A stretch of 64,000 nucleotides of DNA from Orobanche coerulescens (lineage: Eukaryota > Streptophyta > Magnoliopsida > Lamiales > Orobanchaceae), in assembly GCA_033398695.1 (NCBI GenBank), contig CM065801.1:46882358-46946357 (forward strand), given 5' to 3'. Position numbers and translations under genes: made by a program. The notes under the pieces were generated by a model. That model saw nothing but the letters and a program-made list of their open reading frames with translations. It was not told the origin of the DNA and did not search any database. Numbering within the stretch: the first letter of the stretch is position 1; each line of letters starts with the position of its first letter. This document shows, in pieces, positions 1 to 10,002 of the stretch.

Positions 1-1771
1 CCAAGCCCTTGAACGATCCAACGCTGAAAACACCGCGTCTCTACTTGCCACGCGCCGGAAAAACGACCGGAACAACAACACTCGATTAACCTCTAAGGTT
101 ACGGCTAGAATCAAGTGGTGAAGCTTTTATTATTATTACACTCTAAGTGTATAATATGTCTCTCTCAATGTATCTTGAATTTTCTCCAAGAAAATTCAAG
201 AACAAAAGTGAAGAAGAAGATGAAGATGAAGACTAAGAAAAATAATTTTCTCTCTCACTTCTTCAAAGCTCACGGCTGAAATTGTCTAGTAGCAAGTGAG
301 AGTTTGTCTCCACTTATATTCTTATTCAACTCCCCAAGATATCCTACTTTAGACAATATCACCAAGGTGTGATATTTGTCCCCTTGATTGAACATAAGTC
401 TTCCACCAACATGTAGAGACTATGACCAAGGAAAAAGGGAAGGAAAGAGGGGTGGCCATCTAGAAGGAGCCGGGCGAGTTCGGTCCGTTTCGGACTCCCG
501 TGAGTCCAAACAGATAAACTTCGATTCCGTTTCGATGTATTTATATTGATTAATTAATCCAATTAATTAATCATATCAAATACATAATAACATAATTAAT
601 TTCTCCAAGAAATAATTATATTCATGAATTAAATTAATCACCGAGTAATATATTTAATTCATTTGGCCGTAAATTAATTTATCCAATAAATCAATTTAGA
701 CATCCAATGTCCCAAAATTAGATATCCAATATCTAATTTTATAATGAGAGATTAAGCTCGATTCATTCCGTCGTCAATCCTAATGCGCGACTCGGTAGGT
801 CCGTCTCAGTCAGCAATGGGAGGAACCAAAGAGTAGTAGCACCACCTAGCCAGCCTGGCGGCCTACACTGTACCCCAACTGAGAACGAATGATTGGGATC
901 ATTCAAGAACCATTCTGTCGTGAATACCAGTAAACGTATAAACCCTTCTTTCAAATGTCCCGATCAAGTTATAGGGTCACGGTCAGTCAAACCCTATCTG
1001 TACTTGACGCTATGCATGTGTTAATGCAAATCGAGATCATCGAGCTCTCGTGTATCTAATACAGCTAGCTCCAATGCTTTGGCCAAAGACTTATGATCTC
1101 ATCTGCCAATAACCGCATAGGACATATTACCCATTCACTAACAGGAGAAAGAATTCTATCTTGGTATTCAGTAGGACCTGCTACTTCCCATCAAGATGCA
1201 CGTCGAGGTTGACCCCCGCCTTCCGGTTTACAGGGTCGAACTACTCTAATGAAAATCTTGACGTCACAAGCACATCCCTACTAAATCCTCAAGTCGAAGG
1301 TTCACGAATACCTATCACAACCATTCGATTCCGTCATTGACTGTCCCGGAGTGAAATCCGTGTGACGAATCGAGGGTGAGTCGGTTCGAGTATACTAATC
1401 AAATTAGCATACCTATAACGTGTGCTCCCACTAACCATTAGTGTTCGACAGGCACTCTCCTTGTCAAAGAACACGTCATACAAGTCTTCACATAAACTTA
1501 ACGCCCAGTCAAGTTTCATCGACTTGCGAACGATTAAGTATTTGAGCTATAAACCTTTCCAGTGCCGACCCCCTTATCCAATAAGGAGTGGAACGTTTTG
1601 CTCTCAAATACACGGACTAGTTTCTACATGTATATTTACGAGTAAGGAATGCCAGTAACTACCAGTAAATAAAGAAACATCCATTGCCTTATATTGATGA
1701 TTTACATAATAACAAGTACAATGCCCTCACTCAACATCCTCTGAGTGACATTCGAGGGCATACTCCTAACA
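1..1771 (-). mobile_element. LTR of element Y (family with ~2-kb LTR), partial, minus strand
   Basis: Read on the minus strand, this LTR begins at 1771 with TGTTAGGAGTATGCC. It matches the complete LTR at 21469-23464 over its whole length, with clear divergence. The missing 3' end of about 220 bases lies left of the window. No coding sequence is present; short open frames here are chance. The LTR start at 1771 is the outer right boundary of element Y. What follows, from 1772, is an inverted, 5'-truncated copy of the same LTR family, so Y most simply inserted into that older LTR. The expected 5-bp target duplication would be ccttc at 1772-1776 plus a copy left of the window. Copia versus Gypsy cannot be decided from the LTR. 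Confidence 0.75.
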
Positions 1772-3262
1772 CCTTCGACTTGAGGATTTAGTAGGGATGT
1801 GCTTGTGACGTCAAGATTTTCATTAGAGTAGTTCGACCCTGTAAACCGGAAGGCGGGGTTCAACCTCGACGTGCATCTTGACGGGCAAGTAGCAGGTCCT
1901 ACTGAATACCAAGATAGAATTCTTTCTCCTGTTAGTGAACGGGTTATATGTCATATGCGGTTATTGGCAGATGAGATCATAAGTCTTTGGCCAAAGCATT
2001 AGAGCTATCTGTATTAGATACACGAGAGCTCGATGATCTCGATTTGCATTAACGCATGCATAACGTCAAGTACAGATAGGGTTTGACTGACCGTGACCCT
2101 ATAACTTGATCGGGATATTTGAAAGAATGGTTTATACGTATACTGGTATTCACGACAGAATGGTTCTTGAATGATCCCAATCATTCGTTCTCGCCGGTAT
2201 GCTGTAGGCCACCAGGCTGGCTAGGTGGTGCTACTACTCTTTGGTTCCTCCCATTGCTGACTGAGACGGACCTACCGAGTCGCGCATTAGGATTGACGAC
2301 GGAATGAATCAAGTTAATTCTCTCATTATGAATATTAGATATTGGATATCTAAATTTAGGACATTAGATGTCTAAATCGATTTATTGGATAAATTGATTT
2401 ACGGCCTAATGAATTAAATATATCACTCGGTGATTAATTTAATTCATGGATATAATTATTTCTTGGAGAAAATAATTATGTTATAATGTATTTGATATGT
2501 TTAATTAATTGGATTAATTAATCGATATAAATACATCGATAAGGAATTGGAGTTTATCTGTTTGGACTCGCGGGAGTCCGAAACGAACCGAACTTGTCCG
2601 ATTTCTACATGGGCCAAACCCCACACTTCCACCCACTTTCATATGGACCCATGTTCCATTCTTTAATGCTTGATCATTGAGGTGGTGGGGCTTTGATTCT
2701 CATAATTATGAGATGTGCATGTGGAGAGTTGAATAAATCAAGATGAAGACATCTCTCACTAATTCATTCCAAGCAACTTTTGCTTCCTACGTGAGTGAGA
2801 TTGAGAGAGAGAGAGAAAAACCATTTTCTCAATTATCTTCATCTTCTTCATTCATTTTCTTCTTCATTTTCTTGGAGAAAAATTGAGAGAAAATCATATA
2901 GAGAGAGTAAGATTAAAACACTTAGAGTGTAGTAATCTTTACATATATAGCTTCATCACTTAGCTCTAGCCGTATCCTCGGAGGATAGCAAGGTGATCGT
3001 CGTTCCGGTTGTTTCTCCGGCGCGTGGCAAGTAGAGACGCGGTGCTTTCGGCGTTGGATCGTTCAAGAGCTTGGGGAATAGCTCAAGAGAAGGTTACCAT
3101 TTAATCAACGGACTTCGAGGGTTAGTTTCTTACGACTCTTGCTTTTCGTTTATATATATTCGTATATACGTAGCTCGATCGATCCTCGTAGGGATTCGGA
3201 TCGAATTAATTTTTGTTTTACCGCTTCCGCTGGGCCTTCGTTTTAGGCACCGAATCCCAACA
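1772..3262 (+). mobile_element. LTR of element Z (same family), 5'-truncated, plus strand
   Basis: This is the reverse-orientation counterpart of the preceding LTR. 1772-1946 pairs with 1130-1308, and 2990-3060 pairs with the first 70 bases of the window. It lacks the first ~470 bases of the LTR and ends with ACCGAATCCCAACA at 3262. No primer-binding site follows; Athila RT/RNase H sequence starts directly at 3263. So 3262 is the outer end of a 3' LTR or solo LTR that inserted into Athila copy A. In sequence it looks closer to the 21469-23464 LTR than to its neighbour at 1-1771. The two LTRs together form an imperfect palindrome of about 3 kb. Confidence 0.7.
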
Positions 3263-5189
3263 TTTAGGGCATGCCGGGTTTTATATGCGTTTCATTAAAG
3301 ATTTTTCGAAAATTGCCCGCCCTTTGAGTAACCTTTTGTGTAAGGATGCCAAATTTGATTTTTCCGAGGAATGTTTAGTCGGTTTTAATGCTTTGAAAGA
3401 AAAGTTAACTTCCACACCTATTGTTGTTGCTCCCGATTGGTCTCTCCCGTTTGAAATTATGTGCGATGCGTCCGACTTTGCTATTGGTACTGTTTTGGGG
3501 CAAAGAGTGAATAAATTTTTCCACGTAATTTACTATGCTAGCAAAACGCTCGATGAAGCTCAGGCTAATTACACCACCGCCGAAAAAGAATTTTTAGCCG
3601 TTGTGTTTTCTTTAGACAAATTTCGATCCTACTTGGTTGGCTCAAAAGTAATTGTGCAAACGGATCATGCCGCATTGAAATATTTATTAAAAAAATCCGA
3701 TGCAAAACCAAGATTAATTCGGTGGGTTCTTCTGCTGCAAGAATTTGATTTGGAGTTTAAATATAAAAAGGGTTCGGAAAACGTAGTTGCCGATCATTTA
3801 TCTAGGTTAACCTAGGGAGATATTTTTAAGCTCGATAATTCTTTGCCAATTGTTGAAACTTTCCCTGACGAGCAATTATTCGATGTAACAAGGACACCTT
3901 GGTATGCTGATATTGTCAATTACATTGTTAGTGGTGTTTTGCAGCCCGACTTGACCTATCAAGGGAAGAAGAGGTTTGTTTCCATGTGCAGGCATTACTT
4001 TTGGGACGAGCCCTACTTATTCAGGTTGGGGCCTGATCAGATATAATGTTGCGTCCCGGAGGAAGAGCACGAGAGCATATTGTTATTTTGCCATGAGTTG
4101 CACTGTGGGGGACATTTTAGCGCAAAGAAAACGGCGCACAAGGTCCTTCAATCGGGATTATACTAGCCAACATTATTTAAGGATGCCTATTCCCATTGCA
4201 AGAGTTGCGATCGTTGTCAACGAAGGGGGAATATAAGCAAAAGGAATGATATGCCATTGACAAACAATCTTGTTGTGGAACTTTTCGATGTTTGGGGAGT
4301 TGATTTTATGGGTCCTTTTCCACCTTCCCATGGCTTTGAATATATTTTAGTTGCTGTGGACTACGTCTCTAAGTGGGTGGAAGCAATTCCAACCCGAGCT
4401 AACGATGCTAACGTGGTTTGCAATTTTTTTAGGGATGTGATTTTCTGCAGGTTCGGGACGCCTAGAGCTGTAATCAGCGATAGAGGCACACATTTTTGCA
4501 ATAAACAACTTGCAGGCTTGCTTAAGAAGTATAATGTGATGCATAAGGTCGCAACGGCATACCATCCACAAACTTTCGGGCAAGTCGAAGTGAGCAATAG
4601 ACAAATAAAGGCAGTACTCGAAAAGGCGGTAAAACCGACAAGAAAAGACTGGGCATTGAAGTTGAATGACGCTTTATGGGCATACCGCACGGCGTACAAA
4701 ACTCCAATTGGAATGAGCCCGTATCGCCTAGTATTTGGGAAAACAAGTCACCTACCCGTTGAGTTGGAACATAAGGCGTATTGGGCAATCAAAGCGCTCA
4801 ATTTAGATCAAGAAAAGGCGGGCGAGGAACGACTTTTACATTTAAATGAGCTTGATGAGATGCGATATGAGGCGTACGAAAACGCTAAACTCTACAAAGA
4901 ACGGACGAAACGGTATCATGATAAGCGTATCGTTCGCAAATCTCTCGAACCCGGGATGGATGTTTTGTTACATAACTCCCGTCTTAAGCTCCTGCCCGGA
5001 AAATTGGTGTCGCGATGGGGCGGACCGTTCAAGGTCGTTAAAGTATGGCCACACGGAGTAGTAGAACTTCTTGATCCGCGGAAGAACGAGCACTTTAAGG
5101 TAAACGGGCATAGAGTGAAGCCGTATTTCGGACGAATCGAAGAAATCAATGCGTTTGAGTGCATAGAAGTGCAAGATGTTGAAGCTTGA
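3263..5189 (+). pseudogene. pol: Athila pol, copy A: RT end, RNase H, integrase (broken)
   Basis: The fragment opens in the connection domain after RT ([13 protein letters not shown]). RNase H follows, with [18 protein letters not shown] and [11 protein letters not shown]. Then come an integrase zinc-binding region (HCGGHFSAKKT, CKSCDRC), the integrase core with Asp in GVDFMGPF, Asp in VISDRGTHF and Glu in GQVEVSNR, and a C-terminal GPF module ([11 protein letters not shown]). The frame is broken by stops at 3813-3815, 4044-4046 and 4164-4166; all three are also present in copy B. The stop at 4164 replaces the Trp normally found in this motif. The integrase from 4251 to 5189 is otherwise an open 312-codon stretch. 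It would act in the nucleus to insert the element's cDNA. It is not functional as it stands. The family call rests on overall resemblance to plant Athila pol and on the position of a third ORF after pol. Confidence 0.88.
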
Positions 5190-5397
5190 GTAAGAAAGGA
5201 AGAAGTCGAACTAATGACTATAAAAAAGCACTACTTGGGAGGCAACCCAACGATTTAGTTAGATTTTTCATCTTTTGTTTTTCGAATTTATTTTCCTTAT
5301 TTGTTTTTACTCAATTCGAAACTGACCGGTCCAACTGTGGGTGTTAAAAATGCAGGAAACGAGTGCGTTATCAGAAACTAACAATCTGGGCAGGTAG
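5190..5397 (+). other. Post-pol spacer with conserved hairpin (copy A)
   Basis: This non-coding stretch after integrase contains TTGGGAGGCAACCCAA at 5235-5250, a 5-bp stem TTGGG/CCCAA around AGGCAA. It is preceded by a TATA-like run (ctataaaaaagc). The same block is kept in copy B at 30798-30813. I recall similar motifs after pol in other plant Athila-like elements, which suggests an RNA-level role, but that is inference. Confidence 0.55.
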
Positions 5398-5710
5398 GAC
5401 ACGTCCGAGTTGCCTCTGACACGGCCGAGAGTCAAAACAGAAAGAATTGGTATTGTGGGCTAGTATGACACGGCCGTGTCACAGGACACGACCGAGCTTC
5501 AAAACAGTGAGGAATTGTTTTTCCAGGACAGTGCGACATGACCGTGTCACAGGACACGACCGAGTGTCAAAACAGTGAAATTTTGATTTTCTGGGAGAGT
5601 ACGACACGACCGTGTCACAGGACACGGCCGAGTCGGTAAGACAGTGGGTTTGTGCTTATTTTGAATAGTTCGACACGACCGTGTCAGACACAACACGGCC
5701 GTGTCAGTCG
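5398..5710 (+). repeat. 68-69-bp promoter-proximal minisatellite (copy A, internal)
   Basis: There are five degenerate units with starts at about 5398, 5466, 5535, 5603 and 5672. Each unit opens with a version of the palindrome GACACGGCCGTGTC, followed about 20 bases later by a second half-palindrome (gacacggccgag). A T-rich spacer containing aaaacagtga closes the unit. The array ends just before a TATA box at 5715. The same unit occurs in the LTR at 9680-9925, also upstream of a TATA box. Confidence 0.85.
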
Positions 5711-5714
5711 GGCC

Positions 5715-5724
5715 TTTATATAGG
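5715..5724 (+). promoter_or_regulatory. Internal TATA box upstream of third ORF (copy A)
   Basis: TTTATATAGG lies directly 3' of the palindromic minisatellite. A pyrimidine-rich stretch (ccatttccatcttctcc) starts about 25-30 bases downstream, as expected for a plant transcription start and 5' UTR. A GTATGT donor and TTTGCAG acceptor follow before the third ORF. The arrangement is typical of a plant Pol II promoter with a 5' UTR intron. Activity is inferred. Confidence 0.55.
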
Positions 5725-5971
5725 AAAACACGTCCGAGTCGCCATTTCCATCTTCTCCAGTTTTTATTTTTCTCCCCCTCCGAACCCTAGCATCATCCTA
5801 TTAATTTTTCTCTTCAATTTCAAAGGAATTTTGTGCAAAATCAAGGGGAGATACAAGAATCAATTACATAATCATTATTTTTCAACCAATTTCACTCTTC
5901 AAAGGGGCAAATCGGACGAATTGGGATTGGTTTTTAATTTTTTTTATCTCTTCAATATCTCCGAAATCAAG

Positions 5972-6306
5972 GTATGTTTCTCATGTTTTTGATGATTATT
6001 CTTGGTTATATACATGTTATGATGATTAGAATCACTAGTCCTTGATTATCTAGGGTTCTTGAATAAATTGAAGATGATTAAATTGGGGATTTTCAATAAT
6101 TCTCGTGCTTGATGATTAAAATTCTCGATTGGAAATTCTTGTAGTTAAGGGATATTTTCCATAATGAAGATGATGAATTCAAACAATAAATTTTGCTTGG
6201 GAGTTGTTTTGATCAAGAATGGTTATATTAGGGGGTATTTCATCGTTTGTTATAAGTTTGGGGGAGGAATATGTTATTAAATGATAAATTGAATTTTTTT
6301 TTGCAG
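5972..6306 (+). other. Predicted 5' UTR intron before third ORF (copy A)
   Basis: The donor is AAG|GTATGT with the intron starting at 5972. The acceptor is a T-run followed by GCAG ending at 6306, three bases before the ATG at 6310. The interior is AT-rich and ~335 nt long, like plant introns. Copy B has the same signals at 31536-31871. An alternative is that only the acceptor is used, with a donor in the LTR leader, to make a spliced subgenomic RNA. Confidence 0.5.
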
Positions 6307-6309
6307 AAA

Positions 6310-7691
6310 ATGGCACGAGGACGTGGACGAGGGAATTCTCAGTGCGGAAGGGGTAGGAACGGCGGAGAACAAGTGCAGCCGGCACGAATGGCGATTCAAA
6401 GGGCTGTCGAAACTCCAGATTCTTATGGAATTGATCTCCCTGAATCACAAAATGCTAGGTGGGAGATGCTGGGCCAGAAGAAGATGCTCCCTACGCGATG
6501 GCCCGATGTTGAATGCATGAACGCAATGGGAATAAGAGAAGACGTGATGAAATTCCTTGAAAAAGTGAATTGGGCATGGATGATGACGCAACATTGGTCG
6601 ACTTATAGGTGTCTCACGATGGTGTTTCTCAGCACTCTTATTGTCAGAAGAGATCCGGTGACTCGTGAACCAACCGAAATGACATTCCGGCTCAATGATA
6701 ATGAAGAGAGACTAACCATCGTCCAGCTGGAAGATATTTATCATGCGAGACACAACGGACATTACCCAATAAACTGTTTCGCATGTGAAACCTATTGGAG
6801 AGCTATGGTGGAATACCCGGGGAGCGAGGCGAGATATTATGTTGCAAGATCGGCTAAAGGATCAAACATTCGCAATCCAATACTCCGATATCTACACAAG
6901 GTGATTGCGAATACTATATATGGCCGAAAGGAAACCGGGCCCATTTCACTGCGGGAGTTATACATCCTGACTCACATGCTCGATAACTCAATTCCAAAGA
7001 ACCGGCTATGATAGCGGAACATTTTGAGGATGTCGCGACAAAGCCAAAAGGGGAGATATGGATAGGGGGTTTGATTACCCCTATCGCACTTCACTTCGAG
7101 ATTTCCTTAGCTCAGAGGACTCCCCTTCCAGGAAACAAGCTACTCTCTATCTCCGTGATGAAAGTAATGAACATCCTGGATTATGAAACGCGTACAGTCT
7201 TCCTCCAGACCGACAATGACCACTTCCTTCTCCCGAATACACCTTTGACGACCATAAATAATATTCGGGACATGGGAAATCTTCAAATGGCTACGGAAGC
7301 ACACCGACGAGCACGGATAGCAGCTGGATTGGCTCCCCCGGGTCACAGCCCTCTCGACCGAAATGTTCGACCTCGGCGCATTATGGATGAAGATAGAGCC
7401 GAGAGGATGGAAGAGGAGGAGGCTTATGAAATAGGCCCGGATGAAGAGGAAGAAGAAGAGAACGAAGAAGAAGAAGAAAGCCCGAGAGATCAGCCCGAGA
7501 CGTCAAGGCGGGCCGAAATTGGACATGCCCCCTCGCGCCCAACATTAAGGGAGGAGTTCGTAGCCTTCCGAGAGGAGACTAGACAGAGGCTATAGGAGGC
7601 TAGACAGGAGCGACACGAGATATTGTCTCTTATGAGACAAATGCACGGGTGGCATGTGCAGCAAGGCCACTTCCCTCCACCCCACCAGTAA
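6310..7691 (+). pseudogene. Athila third ORF (env-position, ATHILA ORF-1-like), copy A
   Basis: This ORF lies between pol and the 3' LTR, where Athila-group elements carry an env-like or ORF-1 gene of unknown function. The start at 6310 follows a splice-acceptor-like TTTTTTTTGCAG. The product begins MARGRGRGNSQCGRGRNGG. A globular region follows, with RWPDVECMNAMGIRED and QLEDIYHARHNGHYPINCF. Then come an acidic run near 7440-7490 and a charged, probably coiled-coil tail ending near PPPHQ. I see no signal peptide or membrane segment, so an envelope role is not supported by sequence. A 1-nt deletion near 6995-7005 shifts the frame and gives a stop at 7009-7011; a second stop lies at 7593-7595. 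The uninterrupted frame in copy B would be 462 codons. Family assignment is moderate. Confidence 0.7.
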
Positions 7692-9259
7692 AACCGGTTG
7701 TAAGTACTTCTTGACCAATGAAATTCTTTTAAATACTATACCCCCTTCGTTCGTATATTCTTTAATTCAAGTTTGGGGGGGATTGGTCAAGAAATACTTC
7801 ATTACTCTTGTTTTTATTTGTTTTTGGATACTATTATGCTTGTTTGTTTATTTTTGGTTGTTTTTGTCAGTAGACTTATTTGTGGTGTGTTTTTATTTAC
7901 ATTTGGTGTGTTTTGAGCATTTTGCAAATTTGATAAAAACTTTGAAGTATGAACTCTTTTCTTGGAATGCCTCGGGATTTATTTCGTTGTTTTGATATAC
8001 AAATCGAGGATAATTTGTAGAGGAAAAATTGTTGATAATCGAAACGGGTGTGAAATTGAATAAGTAGTTTTAATATCTTGGAGGTATGAACAAACCTACT
8101 TGTGAGCTATCGAGCCTTCGTGCATTTTCTAAAATGCAAGTTTCATTGTCGAGTGTTTCATTCTTGATTTTAAGACTCTAGAACTTGCCTTGGTATCTTG
8201 TTCAAAACTACTAGTGTGTGTGCAATTGAGTGAAAATGATTTTTGGCGCCTTTGATCTTAACCCTTCAATTTTGGCAAACCCGACATTTGATCATTCCTT
8301 AAATAAACCCAATTGAGGTCATTGTCTATTTCATTGTTAAACTACATATCGAGCTTTCCATTGCTATAATCCTTCGATCCATACTTGAGCGATTAGAAAC
8401 TATTTTTGACGAGGATATAAAGATTGTGGTGACATTGGGTGATATACATATTGTTGGGAGTGTTGAATTGGTGAAAATAATTACTCCGCTATTTTTGGGA
8501 ACTTAGTAACCGGGTGTATTCATGTGACCCATGTTTATATTCGCGTAAAACGGTTACCTTAGATATGAGTATGCTTGGAAGCAGTTGTGTATGTTTTGAT
8601 CCTAGTAATCGGGTGTATTCATGTGACCCATCGTTTACATTCGCGTAAAACGGATCCAAAACGACCCAAGCCAAAAAAAAAAATCGGAGCAATAAGGAGG
8701 GTTTGACGCTGCGTTTTTCACTTTCAATAGTGCTTGTTGCAAGTGGTTCATAATTAAGGGGATGAAAGAAGCAAACTTCAAAAATCTTGAGCTTCTAAAG
8801 CGACTATGGTGATTTAATTCTAAAATTGCTCAAGTCAAATCACTTTAGCCATATTTATCCCACCCCGACCAAAGCCTACATTACAAGCCGAGTATAGCCC
8901 TTTTTGATTCACGAAAATTTTGCATGCACAAAACAGTTGCAGAGATGAAGACGATTGGCAAGCCTATGGGGTTCCTTATTTCATTGAATGAGTTCCGAGC
9001 GTATAATTATCCCTATCACTTTGAGAGTGAGTGAATACACTTGACCGGTGAGGTTTATATTGCCAAGTACTGACTATGATGTTAAGGAAGCACCCCGGAG
9101 GTTTGAAAACTTAGGAGAACTCGACCTATTTTACTTGTGAGTATTGATGAAAATTTTAAAAAGGTCCTTTGAGGTATTTTGACAGTTGAGTTCCCCTTTG
9201 ATAGTGGTTATTTTAAAGTGCATTGCTCGGGACGATCAAAGTTCAAGTTTGGGGGGATT
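7692..9259 (+). other. Athila 3' UTR with extra polypurine tract and ~100-bp repeat (copy A)
   Basis: No gene is visible in these ~1.57 kb. A polypurine-tract-like TTCAAGTTTGGGGGGG sits at 7766-7781. It resembles the real tract at 9242-9256, which abuts the 3' LTR. A third related run (AAGTTTGGGGG) lies upstream at 6254-6264. Two ~50-bp direct repeats, at 8504-8553 and 8603-8653, share gggtgtattcatgtgaccc and ttcgcgtaaaacgg; they are spaced 100 bases apart. Confidence 0.65.
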
Positions 9260-9679
9260 TGATGAGTCGATTCTTGATCGACTCATTCTGTTCTATCTAG
9301 TCGTGTTTTTGTTTGCTTTTTAGTATTTTTGTTCTCTTTTATTTGTGGTATGTTGTGTTTTAATTTATAGGTAACCAAGCGAAGATTGTGATGAAGTATG
9401 CGCTTTCATAGCTAATATTGGAGTTTATGACGATCAAGAGCTAAAGCGGAGCCTAAAACGATAAAAGATTGAAGCAATATCGGTCGTATCTTCTAAATTC
9501 CAGAATCACCACTCCAAATTGAGATGTGTTCTCCTTTGATATAAATTACTCGTGAAATTAGCTTCGAAACGGTATATCATATGCTAAATTCCGAGGTATA
9601 TTGATACAAGAACGAAGGATCAAGCCGAAGAAGACCAAAAACCGGAATCAAAACAGAAGAAAATAACTCGGGCCGCATC

Positions 9680-9925
9680 AGGCAACTCGGCCGTGTCAAA
9701 GGACACGGACGGGTCTCTTTACAGTTAAAATCCCATTTTCCGGAAGAGTACAACACGACCGTGTCTTCTATGACACGGCCGAGCCCCTATCCAGCCTAAA
9801 TTGCATTTCCTGTGCAGTACAACACGACCGTGTCATGGGATACGGCCGAGTCCGTGGAAAGTACACTTTTTCTTCTTTTCAGGGTAATACGACATGGCCA
9901 TGTCCCAGGACACGGGCCATGTCAG
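9680..9925 (+). repeat. 69-bp palindromic minisatellite in LTR U3 (copy A)
   Basis: Four units carry degenerate GACACGGCCGTGTC palindromes (aactcggccgtgtc, aacacgaccgtgtc, aacacgaccgtgtc, gacatggccatgtc). The unit structure matches the internal array at 5398-5710. The array ends about 68 bases before the LTR TATA box. Confidence 0.8.
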
Positions 9926-9991
9926 TTTTCGGTGCAAGTCATTTTCTTTGACATTTTTGCACTATTTTGAGCCCTTTTCTTGATCATTTGG

Positions 9992-10002
9992 CTATAAAAA
10001 AA
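9992..10002 (+). promoter_or_regulatory. LTR TATA box (copy A 3' LTR)
   Basis: CTATAAAAAAA follows the minisatellite and precedes gggtgtggagacc. Its position, ~730 bases into an 1803-bp LTR, fits the end of U3. Equivalent boxes are at 24314-24323 and 47487-47497. Confidence 0.6.

Noticed and set aside
763..954. 60-65-codon frame found again at 2119-2307
   Set aside because: It lies inside an LTR of the ~2-kb-LTR family; it reflects conserved non-coding LTR sequence and has no start context or domain.
5217..5228. ctataaaaaagc as a third Athila promoter
   Set aside because: It is TATA-like, but no leader, start region or ORF is organised downstream before the minisatellite; it more likely belongs to the conserved hairpin block.
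6310..7691. Calling the Athila third ORF an envelope glycoprotein
   Set aside because: No signal peptide, membrane segment or cysteine pattern is visible; only its position suggests env.
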